Source: Teichococcus oryzae
GTDB lineage: Bacteria; Pseudomonadota; Alphaproteobacteria; Acetobacterales; Acetobacteraceae
Length of the DNA: 64,000 nucleotides
Direction of reading: 5' to 3'
NCBI RefSeq assembly: GCF_008386565.1
Contig: NZ_VUKA01000003.1
Location: 248,001-312,000 of the forward strand
Part shown: positions 35,779 through 44,063 of the stretch, in pieces
How positions within the stretch are numbered: position 1 is the first letter of the stretch
How the letters are laid out: every line of letters starts with the position of its first letter
Notes under the pieces: model-generated
Database searches by the model: none
What the model was told of the DNA's origin: nothing
The model's input: only the letters and a program-made list of their open reading frames with translations
Translations under genes and position numbers: made by a program

Positions 35779-35800
35779 GTCAGGGCGGGCCTGCCCTGAC
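35779..35800. repeat. 22-base palindrome
   Basis: GTCAGGGC and GCCCTGAC form a perfect 8-base dyad around GGGCCT. It lies 155 bases upstream of gabT and 37 bases from a second, longer dyad. No copy was noticed elsewhere in the window. Confidence 0.6.
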
Positions 35801-35836
35801 CCCAGCATGGCTTCGCTCGGGCAGCAGGTGTTTTGT

Positions 35837-35885
35837 CATGATGGCAGGCGCGGACGCAGATTCTGCGGTCCTTCACGCCATCATG
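35837..35885. repeat. 49-base imperfect palindrome (possible REP-like element)
   Basis: The outer arms CATGATGGC (35837-35845) and GCCATCATG (35877-35885) are perfect. An inner stem pairs GGACGCAGA (35852-35860) with TCTGCGGTCC (35862-35871) with one bulged base. The two stems are separated by a small internal loop. As RNA or cruciform DNA this is a stable hairpin of about 18 base pairs. It has no T-run and sits in a divergent gap, so it is not a terminator. Confidence 0.6.
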
Positions 35886-36088
35886 CGCGGGTTCTGCCGG
35901 TGCTCGGCGAAGGCATCTCCTGCCAGCCCAGCGATTGATGCGCGCCATGCATGAACAGCCAAGGCCCTGCATTTATCAAGCCGGCGGGAACGGACTATGC
36001 GTTGCGCCAGAACCCGGAGGCATCCGGCCGCGCCATGGGTGGCGGCCGGCCCTGCCACGAGGGCGGCTGAAATGGAGATGGAACGCGC

Positions 36089-37063
36089 ATGACCAACCGC
36101 AGGCATATGTTGAAGGCCGCCCTGGCCCTGCCCTCCGCAGCTCTGGCCCTGTCGGCCCTGCCAGTGCGGGCCGAGGTGCTGTACCCCTCGCTCCGCCTGT
36201 TCATCCCGGCCAATCCGGGCGGCGGCTGGGACGGGCTGGGCCGCGCCATCGAGCATGTCGTCCGCCGCGCCGGCCTGGTGGACACCGTGCAGGTGGAGAA
36301 TGTCGGCGGTGCCGGGGGCACGGTCGGCCTGCCGCGCTTCCTGTCGCAATACCGCAACCGGCCGGAAGGGCTGATGGTCGCCGGCAGCGTCATGGTGGGC
36401 GCGTCGATCGCCAACAAATCTCCCGTCGGCGTGCTGGATGTCACCCCCATCGCCCGGCTGACCGAGGAGGTCAGCGTCCTCGTGGTGCCGCCGGACTCGC
36501 CCATCAAGGACATCCAGGGCCTGCTGGCCCGGCTGAAGGAGAATCCGGGGGCGGTGTCCGTCGCCGGCGGCTCGGCCGGCGGCACCGAGCACATCACCCT
36601 GGGCCTGATGCTGAAGGCCGTGGGCCGCTCCGCGCGGGAAGCGTCCTACGTCGCCTATTCCGGCGGCGGGCCGGCCCAGGCTGCTGTGCTGGGCGGCCAG
36701 GTGACGGCGGCCATTTCCGGCATCTCCGAATTCGGCGAACAGGTTCGCGCCGGCCGGCTGCGGGCCCTGGCCACCACGGGCGAGCGCCGCGCCGGCCCCG
36801 ATGTCCCGACCCTGAAGGAAGCCGGGCTGGACGTGGCGATGCCGACCTGGCGCGGCGTCTTCTGCGCCCCCAGCCTGAGCGCGCCGCAGAAGGCGGCCCT
36901 GATCACGCTGATGGAGCGGATGCGCGCGACGCCCGAGTGGCGCGAGGTCCTGGCGCAGCGTGGCCTGGATGACGCCTGGCTGCCGGGCGAGGAGTTCGGC
37001 CGCTTCCTGGCGCGGGAAGTGACCGACACGACAACCGTGCTGAAGGAGATCGGGCTGGCCTGA
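36089..37063 (+). CDS. orphan Bug-family periplasmic binding protein
   Basis: This 324-residue protein has signal peptide MTNRRHMLKAALALPSAALA, cut near LPVRAE. The mature part shows LRLFIPANPGGGWDGLGRAIE and VENVGGAGGTVGLPRFLSQY, the Bug ligand loops; the WDGLGR variant (Trp in place of Thr) is common in the branch that also binds larger or aromatic acids. TctA and TctB genes are absent nearby, as for most Bug proteins in genomes with many copies. The adjacent LysR and Ldh-type genes may belong to the same pathway. Confidence 0.92.
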   Translation: MTNRRHMLKAALALPSAALALSALPVRAEVLYPSLRLFIPANPGGGWDGLGRAIEHVVRRAGLVDTVQVENVGGAGGTVGLPRFLSQYRNRPEGLMVAGSVMVGASIANKSPVGVLDVTPIARLTEEVSVLVVPPDSPIKDIQGLLARLKENPGAVSVAGGSAGGTEHITLGLMLKAVGRSAREASYVAYSGGGPAQAAVLGGQVTAAISGISEFGEQVRAGRLRALATTGERRAGPDVPTLKEAGLDVAMPTWRGVFCAPSLSAPQKAALITLMERMRATPEWREVLAQRGLDDAWLPGEEFGRFLAREVTDTTTVLKEIGLA

Positions 37064-37064
37064 T

Positions 37065-37082
37065 CCACGCGTCACGCGGTGG
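37065..37082. terminator. small bidirectional hairpin
   Basis: CCACGCG-TCA-CGCGGTGG forms a seven-base-pair stem with one bulged base in the 20-base gap between the Bug stop and the convergent LysR stop. It has no T-run. Confidence 0.4.
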
Positions 37083-37083
37083 C

Positions 37084-37983
37084 TCAGGCGGCGCCGCCAT
37101 GGTTCCGCACCAGGGCGGCAAGCTGCGCCGCCGCGGGCGGCAAGGGGCGGGAGCGGCGATGAACGATCGAGAGCAGCCGGTGGATCAGCGGATCGCGGAG
37201 CGGAATGGCCCGCAGGCCCGGCTGCGCCGCCGCCATGGCGATCCGCGGCAGGACCGAGACGCCAAGCCCGGCCCGGACCAGGTGAAAGGCGCTCGACATG
37301 TGCAGCACCTCATAGGCCCAGGACAGGCGCAGCCCGGCGCGGGCCAGCGCATCCTGGATCAGCGGCCGGTGGACGCTGGTGCGGGCCGCGACGATCACGG
37401 GGTAGTCCGACAATTCCCGCCAGGACAGCCATTCGCGCCCGGCCAGGATATGCCCCTCGTCGCAAGCCAGCACGAAGGGATCTTCCAGCAGCGGCTCGGC
37501 CACCAGCTCCGGGTCCTGGATCGCGGCGGCGACGGTAATGGCGAAATCCGCCTCCCCCCGTGCCACGCTTTGCAGGGCCTCCTGCGCCGTCATGTCCAGG
37601 ATGCGCACGCGCACGCGCGGATGCGTGGCGCGGAAGGCGAGAAGGGCGGGCGGGATGAAGAAGGGCACCGCCGTCTGCAGGCAGGCCACCACCACGCAGC
37701 CGCGGCCGGGCCCGCCCAGATCCTCGATGCCTTCCAGCGCGCTCTCCATCTCGTTCAGCGCGCGCCGCAGCAGTGGCAGCACCTGCCGGCCGAAGGGAGA
37801 TGGCGCGACATGCCGCGTGGTGCGCTCCAGCAGCGGGCTTCCCAGCCTCGCCTCCAGCCGCTGGATGCGGCGGCTCAGCGCAGGCTGGGACATGTTCAGC
37901 CGGGCCGCCGCCAGGCCGAAACTGCGAAGATCCAGCACCGTCATGAGCGCCTGAAGGTCCAGCACCTCGAAATTCATGCTCAT
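37084..37983 (-). CDS. LysR-family transcriptional regulator
   Basis: This 299-residue regulator has its winged HTH at about 5-65: DLQALMTVLDLRSFGLAAAR, LNMSQPALSRRIQRLEARLG and LLERTTRHVAPSPFG. The effector domain begins near residue 90 (GCVVVACLQTAVPFFIPPAL) and shows ARGEADFAITVA. The start is the ATG at 37983 (MSMNFEV), although the ATG two codons on is equally possible. It is divergent from the Ldh-family gene and convergent with the orphan Bug gene. By the usual LysR logic it activates the divergent dehydrogenase. Confidence 0.93.
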   Translation of the reverse strand: MSMNFEVLDLQALMTVLDLRSFGLAAARLNMSQPALSRRIQRLEARLGSPLLERTTRHVAPSPFGRQVLPLLRRALNEMESALEGIEDLGGPGRGCVVVACLQTAVPFFIPPALLAFRATHPRVRVRILDMTAQEALQSVARGEADFAITVAAAIQDPELVAEPLLEDPFVLACDEGHILAGREWLSWRELSDYPVIVAARTSVHRPLIQDALARAGLRLSWAYEVLHMSSAFHLVRAGLGVSVLPRIAMAAAQPGLRAIPLRDPLIHRLLSIVHRRSRPLPPAAAQLAALVRNHGGAA

Positions 37984-38077
37984 GGCGCATGAGTACACCC
38001 GCACGGGCTCGCACGGAATTGGCGGCGGAAGCTCATCCCCGCCCCAGGAGACAGCCCATCCATGAAGGACATGCCGC

Positions 38078-39145
38078 ATGAAGCCCGTCAGCCCTGACAC
38101 GCTTCGCGATTTCGTCGCCAGCCTCTACCACGCCAGCGGCGTGCCGGCCGAGGATGCGCGGCTGGTGGCCGACACCCTGGTCACCGCCGATCTGTGGGGG
38201 CATTCCTCGCATGGCGTGATGCGCGCCCCCTGGTACATCGACCGCCTGCGCAGCGGCGTCATGCGGCCCGTGACGCAGCCGCGCCAGATCGTGGATGCCG
38301 GCGCCATCGCGGTGGTGGATGCGGAGGACGGCGTCGGCCAAGTGATCGCCGTGCAGGCCATGTCGGACGCGGTGCGCCGCGCGAAGCTGCATGGCGTCGG
38401 CGTCGTCTCGGTCCGCAACTCGAACCATCACGGCGCCCTCGGCTACTACACCCGCATGGCGGCCGCGGAAGGCTGCGTCGCCATGCTGACCACCAATGGC
38501 AGCCCGGCCATGGCGCCCTGGGGCGGGCGCCGCAAGCTGGTCGGCAACAACCCGTGGTCGATCGCGGCACCGGCCGGGCGGCATGCCCCTATGATGCTCG
38601 ACATCGCCAACACGGTTGTGGCGCGCGGCAAGATCTTCCTGGCCCGACAGAAGGGGCAGCCGATCCCGCAGCACTGGGCCATCGACGAGGCTGGCCTGCC
38701 GACCACCGATCCCGTGGCGGCGCTCGGCGGCGTGATCCAGCCCATGGCCGAGCACAAGGGCTACGCCATCTCCGTCATGATGGACGTGGTGTCGGGCGTG
38801 CTGTCGGGCAGCGGCATCCTCGATGAGGTGAGCGGCCCCTACCAGGCGGAGAAGCGCAGCCGATGCGGGCACATGTTCCTGGCGCTCAACATCGCCGCCT
38901 TCGGCCCCGAGGCCGCCTTCGCCGAGCGGATGGAGCGGATGATCGGGCAGATCAAGGCGGTGCCGCGCGTGCCCGGCTGCGACGAGGTCTTCTATCCCGG
39001 CGAGATCGAGGCCCGGAACGAGGAACGCTATCACCGGGAGGGCCTGCCGCTTCCCCGGAAGACCCTGGCGGATCTGGCGAAAACGGCGGCCGAGCTGAAC
39101 CTGCCCGTGCCCGCCGGATGGGACACGGAAACGGCGCCGGAGTGA
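38078..39145 (+). CDS. Ldh-family NAD(P)-dependent oxidoreductase (malate/L-lactate/ureidoglycolate type)
   Basis: This 355-residue enzyme belongs to the MDH2/YlbC/AllD family, which reduces or oxidises 2-hydroxy acids with its own non-Rossmann fold. It shows ADLWGHSSHGVMRAPWYIDRL (catalytic His region), VVSVRNSNHHGALGYYTRMA, LTTNGSPAMAPWGGRRKLVGNN and KGYAISVMMDVVSGVLSGSG. GAAGGA lies eight bases before the ATG. It is divergent from LysR with a 94-base gap. The substrate could be malate, lactate, ureidoglycolate or sulfolactate and cannot be told. Confidence 0.92.
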   Translation: MKPVSPDTLRDFVASLYHASGVPAEDARLVADTLVTADLWGHSSHGVMRAPWYIDRLRSGVMRPVTQPRQIVDAGAIAVVDAEDGVGQVIAVQAMSDAVRRAKLHGVGVVSVRNSNHHGALGYYTRMAAAEGCVAMLTTNGSPAMAPWGGRRKLVGNNPWSIAAPAGRHAPMMLDIANTVVARGKIFLARQKGQPIPQHWAIDEAGLPTTDPVAALGGVIQPMAEHKGYAISVMMDVVSGVLSGSGILDEVSGPYQAEKRSRCGHMFLALNIAAFGPEAAFAERMERMIGQIKAVPRVPGCDEVFYPGEIEARNEERYHREGLPLPRKTLADLAKTAAELNLPVPAGWDTETAPE

Positions 39146-39174
39146 CAGCGGGGGAGCGACGGGCGGGCGGGCAC

Positions 39175-39194
39175 CGGCTCCGCTCCCGGAGCCG
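39175..39194 (+). terminator. hairpin after the Ldh-family gene
   Basis: CGGCTCCG-CTCC-CGGAGCCG is a perfect 8-base stem with a 4-base loop, 30 bases after the stop. It lacks a T-run, so it may be a weak or Rho-assisted end. Confidence 0.45.
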
Positions 39195-39348
39195 CCCCAG
39201 CGGAAAGGCTGGTGGTGCCCTGACCGGCCGATCCCCGGCCTGCCGCCGGTTCCTCACGCGTTCGGGTGTTCCGGGCCGGGACTGAAATCCCGTAGCCTGG
39301 GGGCCGGGCAGCCGGGGCGGTCCGCGCCGGTTGCCGGAGGGCGACGCG

Positions 39349-41028
39349 ATGGCACGGAACGCGGCTTCGTCGCGAAAATCAGCCTGCCCGGGCAGACGCC
39401 CACGAAGCGGCGCCATGGCCGCCGCAACCGTGGCCAGCCTGCTGCTGGCGGCGGGCTGCGGCGTCGCGATCTCCGACGCCACGCCGCATGGACAGCCCGC
39501 CGGCCCCGGCTATCCCATCACGGCGAGCGTGGATGCCACCGGCGTGCGCAACGTCACGCTGCAGGCCTTCGTGCGCGATAGGCCGGTGCCGATGACGCGC
39601 GATCCCGGGGATGCGCGCCTCTGGCACGGCGTGCATGACGCGACCTGCGCGCGCGGCTTCCCGCTGCGCTACGTGGCCAGCTACGACCTGCTGCTCGGCC
39701 GCGGCAGCACGGCGGAGCCGCGGGTTGGCAGCCGGCAGATCTGGGCGGCGCCCCCTTCGGCGGCGGATTGCCCCGGCGGCACCGCCGAACGGGCCTTCCG
39801 CGTGAACTCCATCCAGGACGAAACGGATTCCAGCCCCGGCGACGGCATCTGCTGGACCGGCCGGCGCGTGGCCGGCGGGGCAGCCGAATGCACCCTGCGC
39901 GCGGCCGTGACGGAGGCGGCGCGCCTTTCCGGCCTCACCCGCATCACGCTGGAGCGCGGCCGCACCTATGCCCTGACGCGCGGCCAGCTGAACGCCGCGG
40001 CGATCATGACCATCGAACCGGAGCCGGGCGGAGGAACCCGGCCGGTTGTGCAGGCGACCCCCGGCCAGCGCGTCCTGCAGATCCTGCCGCTGCCCGGCGC
40101 CCCCGCGGAGGACCCGCGCAGCTACATCGAGCTGCGCGACATCGAGATCCGTGGCGGCACCGCCCCCGGCAGCGGCACGGGCGGCGGCATCAACAATCTG
40201 GGGGCGCTGTTCCTTCAGCGCGTGGCGATCAGCGGCAATGCCGCGGCGCGCGGCGCCGGGATCTATTCCGCCGGGCATCTGGAGCTGCGGGACAGCACGA
40301 TCATGGACAATTCAACGGAGAATTTCCTGGGCGGCGCCGGAGGCGGCGTGGCGATCGGCGGCGGAACCGCGCTGATCGCGGGCAGCACCTTCAGCGGCAA
40401 CCGCTCCAGCCGGCTCGCGGGCGGGCTCGCGGTGCTGGGCGGCCGCACGGATTTGGTCAACAGCACGCTCAGCGGCAACATGTCGGAGGTTTATGGAGGG
40501 GCGATCTACGCCTCGCCCCTGCCGGGGGAAGCGCCGGTGCTCAGGATCCGCAACGCCACCATTACCCGGAACGACGTGCGCGGCTCCTCGACGGAGCGTG
40601 GCGGCGGCATCTACCAGAGCGGCGATTCCGAGGTGCATATCGCCAACACGATCCTGGCGGGCAACACCAACAACCGTGCTCCGGCCGTGGGTGGGGACTG
40701 CGTCGGGCGGCTGCGCAGCTGGGGCCACAACATCGTCGGGCTGGCGACCTCGCCCTGCGAGGTGACCGGCGCGATCGGCGGGCGGCCTGATGCGACGGAT
40801 CGGCTTGGCGATCCGTCGATGCTGGATCTGCGGCTCGGGCCGCTCGAGAACAATGGCGGGCCCACGGTGACCCACCGGCCGCTGCGGACGGGGTCCACCC
40901 AGGCCATCGATGCCGGCCATCCCGGGGCGCCGAACAATGCCAGCCTTCCCGCCTGCATGACCCGGGACCAGCGCGGCATCGCCCGCCCGCGCAACACCGC
41001 CTGCGATGTCGGCGCGGTGGAGGAGTAA
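39349..41028 (+). CDS. parallel beta-helix lipoprotein with CSLREA-like and choice-of-anchor Q-like parts
   Basis: This 559-residue protein is predicted to be exported and lipid-anchored: after a basic N-terminus comes AAATVASLLLAAGCG, with lipobox LAAGC. GGAGGG precedes the ATG at 39349; an upstream TTG is rejected. A domain at about 145-205 reads FRVNSIQDETDSSPGDGICW then CTLRAAVTEA, the CSLREA pattern. A right-handed beta-helix follows, with NNLGALFLQRVAISGNAA, LELRDSTIMDNSTEN and VNSTLSGNMSEVYGGAIY. The end (GPLENNGGPTVTHRPLRTGS, DAGHPG, DQRGIARPRN, CDVGAVE) is the common terminal module of such surface proteins. The function is unknown; polysaccharide binding or adhesion is plausible. 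Confidence 0.88.
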   Translation: MARNAASSRKSACPGRRPRSGAMAAATVASLLLAAGCGVAISDATPHGQPAGPGYPITASVDATGVRNVTLQAFVRDRPVPMTRDPGDARLWHGVHDATCARGFPLRYVASYDLLLGRGSTAEPRVGSRQIWAAPPSAADCPGGTAERAFRVNSIQDETDSSPGDGICWTGRRVAGGAAECTLRAAVTEAARLSGLTRITLERGRTYALTRGQLNAAAIMTIEPEPGGGTRPVVQATPGQRVLQILPLPGAPAEDPRSYIELRDIEIRGGTAPGSGTGGGINNLGALFLQRVAISGNAAARGAGIYSAGHLELRDSTIMDNSTENFLGGAGGGVAIGGGTALIAGSTFSGNRSSRLAGGLAVLGGRTDLVNSTLSGNMSEVYGGAIYASPLPGEAPVLRIRNATITRNDVRGSSTERGGGIYQSGDSEVHIANTILAGNTNNRAPAVGGDCVGRLRSWGHNIVGLATSPCEVTGAIGGRPDATDRLGDPSMLDLRLGPLENNGGPTVTHRPLRTGSTQAIDAGHPGAPNNASLPACMTRDQRGIARPRNTACDVGAVEE

Positions 41029-41052
41029 GCTGGATGGAGCCGGCCGCGCCCT

Positions 41053-42009
41053 TCAGGCCAGGACGCGGACCGGCGCCCCGCCCCGCCAGGCTGCGATGGC
41101 TTCCACCATGTCGGTGAAGAAGATGCGGTAGGTGCCCTCGGTCACATAGCCCAGATGCGGGCTCAGCACGACATTGTCGAGGCCGCGCAAGGGATGCTCC
41201 GCCGGCAGCGGCTCGATGTCGTAAACGTCCAGCCCGGCCGCGGCGATGCGCCTGGTCCGCAGCGCCTCCACCAGCGCCGCCTCGTCGACCAGCGGCCCGC
41301 GGGAGGTGTTGATCAGGATCGCGTCCCGCCGCATCAGCCCGATTTCCGCCGCGCCGACAATGCCGCGCGTGCGCTCCGACAGCACCAGATGCAGGCTGAG
41401 GATGTCGGCCTCGCGGAACAGCGCCTCGCGCTCCACCCGGCGCGCGCCGACCTCGGCGCAGCGCGCTTCCGTCAGGTTCTGGCTCCAGGCGATGACCTCG
41501 GCGCCGAAGGCGCGCGCGACCTCGGCCATGCGCCCTCCCAGCCGGCCAAGCCCCAGCAGGCCCAGCGTGCGGCCATGCAAGGTCCGGCCCACCGTGTTCT
41601 GCCACAGGCCCTGGCGCATGCGGCGATCTTCCAGCGGAAGATGGCGCAGCGCGCCCAGGATCAGCGCCCAGGCCAGTTCCGTCGTGGCATGCAGCGATTC
41701 CCCGCCGCGCGTGTGGCAGACGCGCACCCCCCGTGCCCGCGCCGCCTCCAGGTCCAGTGTGCGGTTGTGGGGGCCGGTGGCGACGATCAGCTTCAGGCGC
41801 GGCAATCGCCCGATCAGCTCCGCCGGCACCGGCAGCCTTTCCCGCATCAGGCAGATCACGTCGTAGCCGGCCAGGGCGGCGGCCGCCGCCTCCTGGTCAG
41901 GCAGGGGCCGGTCCAGGAAATCCACCTCGCAATCCGGGCCGAGGCTGCTCCAGTCGGCGAGGCCACGCCCGACCTGCTGGTAATCGTCAAGAACGGCGAT
42001 GCGGATCAT
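41053..42009 (-). CDS. D-isomer-specific 2-hydroxyacid dehydrogenase
   Basis: This 318-residue NAD-dependent dehydrogenase begins MIRIAVLDDYQQVGRGLADW. The NAD site is LGLLGLGRLGGRMAEVARAFGA. The catalytic Arg lies in INTSRGPLVDEAAL, the Glu in LDVYDIEPLPAEHPL and the His in VLSPHLGYVTEGTY. The chosen ATG at 42009 gives the family length; the longer reading adds 25 residues with no support. It converges with the beta-helix gene. The substrate (glycerate, phosphoglycerate or lactate class) is not evident. Confidence 0.93.
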   Translation of the reverse strand: MIRIAVLDDYQQVGRGLADWSSLGPDCEVDFLDRPLPDQEAAAAALAGYDVICLMRERLPVPAELIGRLPRLKLIVATGPHNRTLDLEAARARGVRVCHTRGGESLHATTELAWALILGALRHLPLEDRRMRQGLWQNTVGRTLHGRTLGLLGLGRLGGRMAEVARAFGAEVIAWSQNLTEARCAEVGARRVEREALFREADILSLHLVLSERTRGIVGAAEIGLMRRDAILINTSRGPLVDEAALVEALRTRRIAAAGLDVYDIEPLPAEHPLRGLDNVVLSPHLGYVTEGTYRIFFTDMVEAIAAWRGGAPVRVLA

Positions 42010-42100
42010 GCGGGCTCCGGTGTCGGTCGGGAGGGATGTCGGCGCGGCCATGGGGCAGACAGCGGCCCGGCACCCTTCAGGCACTGGTCATGCGGGAAGA

Positions 42101-42721
42101 TCACCGCGGCTGCGAAGGAGATCCTTCATGCTGCGACACGTAATGCGCGATCTGGTCGATCTGCGCATCGCTCAGCCCCTGGACCACGGCGTTCATCTGC
42201 GTGTCCGTGCCGTGCCGCGTGCTGTCGCGATAAGCCTTCAGCGTGCCGGCCAGGTAATCCTCCCGCTGCCCGGCGATGTGCGGCACTTGGTTCTGCCCCG
42301 CCAGGCTCGGCAGGTGGCACACGCCGCAGCGCAGCCGTTCCGCCAGGGCGGCCCCGCTGTCAAAGGCGGCCTTGTCCCGCTGGCCGCGATCCGGCGGCGG
42401 CGCATGCGGCAGGGAGGCGAAATACGCGCCCAGATCCTCCAATTGCTCGTCCGTCAGGCCCTCCACCGGCGCCTGCATGGCCGGCACGTCCCGCAACCCC
42501 TCGCGGAACAGCACAAGCTGCAGGGTGATGAACTCCCGCTGCTGCCCGGCCAGGGACGGGGTGGAGGGCATTTCGGAAATTCCCCGCTCGCCATGGCAGG
42601 CGCCGCAACCGCGCTCCTCCACCAGCTTCGCGCCGCGCTCCACGGCGGCATCCCGGGCCGAGGCGGGAAGGACTGGCGCCATCAGCGCCAGGCCAAGAAT
42701 AATGGCACGCAAGCCGGTCAC
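42101..42721 (-). CDS. diheme cytochrome c (c4-like), exported
   Basis: This 206-residue periplasmic cytochrome has a signal peptide (MTGLRAIILGLALMAPVLPA, cut near ASA) and two heme sites: CGACH at 39-43 and CGVCH at 132-136. Two similar halves of about 90 residues give the c4-type layout, with GISEMPSTPSLAGQ and LPSLAGQNQVPHIAGQ in each half. The GTG start overlaps the stop of the upstream PQQ-type dehydrogenase (GTGA at 42718-42721). That tight coupling suggests it is the electron acceptor of that enzyme. Confidence 0.92.
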   Translation of the reverse strand: MTGLRAIILGLALMAPVLPASARDAAVERGAKLVEERGCGACHGERGISEMPSTPSLAGQQREFITLQLVLFREGLRDVPAMQAPVEGLTDEQLEDLGAYFASLPHAPPPDRGQRDKAAFDSGAALAERLRCGVCHLPSLAGQNQVPHIAGQREDYLAGTLKAYRDSTRHGTDTQMNAVVQGLSDAQIDQIAHYVSQHEGSPSQPR

Positions 42722-43935
42722 CGCTGATAGGTGATGCGGTAGATCGCGCCATTCTGCTCATCGGACACCAGCAGCGATCCGTCGGGCATGACCAGCACAT
42801 CGGTCGGCCGCCCCTTGAAGCTGTTGTCGCCCGCATCGAGCAGCCCGGTCAGGAAGGGCTCGACCTTGCCCTGCGAGCCATCCTCGTTCAGCGCCACCGT
42901 CACCACGTCGAAGCCGCTCTTGGCGTCGCGGTTCCAGGAGCCGTGGCGCGCGATGAAGGCACGGCCGCGATAAGCCTCGGGGAACATGGTGCCGGTGTAG
43001 AAGCGCATCCCGAGCGGCGCCGTGTGCGGCCCGAGCAGCGCAACCGGCGCCGGGAATTCGGAGCATTTGCGCGCCGTGTGGCCGGGGTCCTGCCACGCAT
43101 TGCCCGAGCAATACGGGAAGCCGTGATGCTCGCCGGGGCGGGCCAGCCGGTGCAGCGTGTCTTCCGGCGTGTCATTGCCCGCCCAGTCGCGGCCATTGTT
43201 GCTGGCGTAGAGCACGTTGCTGCCCGGCCGCCAGTCGAAGCCCACCGAGTTGCGGACGCCCTTCCCGACGATTTCGCGGCCCGAGCCATCAGGGTTGAAG
43301 CGCACGATCAGCGCGTGCCGGTCCTCGTCGAAGGTGCAAACGTTGCAGGGCACGCCGATATTCATGTACAGCTTGCCGTCCGGGCCGAAATTGGCGAATT
43401 TCCAGCCGTGATGCGCCTCGGTCGGCAGGTTGAAGGCCTGGGTCAGGTCAACCGGCTCGGCATTCGGGTTCTGCGCGATGTTGTCGTAGCGCAGCACGCG
43501 GTTGATCGCGATGACGTAGAGCGCGCCGTCCTTCACGGCCACGCCGTTGGGCTGGTCCAGCCGCTGCGCCAGGGTGCGCGTGGCGCGGCTGCCGCCCTCA
43601 TCCTTGACGGCGTAGACGCGCCCGATGCTGCGCGTGCCGACATAAACCGTGCCGTCCTCCCCACGCGCCATCATCCGCGCGCCTGGCATGCCCGACGCCC
43701 ACAATTCGGCGCGGAAGCCTTCCGGCAGCTTGATGGCGTCCACCGGGATGCTGGCGGCCGGCACCGCCGTCAGGCGGGGGGCATGCGGGGCGAGCGGGCT
43801 GTTCGCCTGCTCCGACGAGCGGCCCTGCGCCCAGGCGGGGGGAGGCGCGGGCTGCTGAGCAAGCGCGGGAAGTGCCACGGAAAGGGAAAGCGCCCCGGCC
43901 AGTGCCGCGCGCCAAGCAGGATGGGATGTCATCAT
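42718..43935 (-). CDS. PQQ-dependent soluble sugar dehydrogenase-like protein (GSDH family)
   Basis: This 405-residue exported protein has signal peptide MMTSHPAWRAALAGALSLSV, cut near PALAQ. The six-bladed propeller shows KLPEGFRAELWASGM, ARMMARGEDGTVYVGTRSIG, RLDQPNGVAVKDGALYVIAI, GRDWAGNDTPED and FIARHGSWNRDAKSGFDVV (the RHGSWNR stretch is typical of sorbosone/GSDH-like enzymes). GGAGGAAATGATG places the ribosome-binding site better for the second ATG (43932) than the first. It sits in an operon with the diheme cytochrome. PQQ binding is known for the family, and the pqq operon is in the same window. The sugar substrate is unknown. Confidence 0.88.
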   Translation of the reverse strand: MMTSHPAWRAALAGALSLSVALPALAQQPAPPPAWAQGRSSEQANSPLAPHAPRLTAVPAASIPVDAIKLPEGFRAELWASGMPGARMMARGEDGTVYVGTRSIGRVYAVKDEGGSRATRTLAQRLDQPNGVAVKDGALYVIAINRVLRYDNIAQNPNAEPVDLTQAFNLPTEAHHGWKFANFGPDGKLYMNIGVPCNVCTFDEDRHALIVRFNPDGSGREIVGKGVRNSVGFDWRPGSNVLYASNNGRDWAGNDTPEDTLHRLARPGEHHGFPYCSGNAWQDPGHTARKCSEFPAPVALLGPHTAPLGMRFYTGTMFPEAYRGRAFIARHGSWNRDAKSGFDVVTVALNEDGSQGKVEPFLTGLLDAGDNSFKGRPTDVLVMPDGSLLVSDEQNGAIYRITYQR

Positions 43936-44008
43936 TTCCTCCGGGGTGGCGCGTGCTGCGCCATCCCGGGGAAGGGTAGGTCATGTTCTCGGGGCAAAAC
44001 AATGCCCT

Positions 44009-44018
44009 CCCCCCCCCC
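44009..44018. repeat. homopolymer of ten C upstream of the sugar dehydrogenase
   Basis: An uninterrupted run of ten C on the plus strand (ten G on the transcribed strand) lies 74 bases upstream of the dehydrogenase start. It is the longest homopolymer noticed in the window. Such tracts can slip during replication and alter promoter spacing, but no promoter boxes were seen around it. Confidence 0.7.
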
Positions 44019-44063
44019 ATTCGGCGTGGCGGTGCCCGAAATCCCGCGGAGGGGGCGCGCCTG

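Larger units (their letters stand above)
35625..36088. other. palindrome-rich intergenic region between gabT and a Bug gene
   Basis: This 464-base gap between divergent genes is the longest in the window. It holds two strong dyads (35779-35800 and 35837-35885) and several GGCGCC-type hairpins near 35725-35750. Open frames on both strands have biased, low-complexity translations and no recognisable protein. It may combine two promoters with a dispersed palindromic repeat. No clear promoter boxes stand out. Confidence 0.55.

Noticed and set aside
35664..35972. A 102-codon minus-strand frame in the gabT-Bug gap
   Set aside because: It reads through both palindromes and has no ribosome-binding site or recognisable family. 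The DNA structure is a better explanation.
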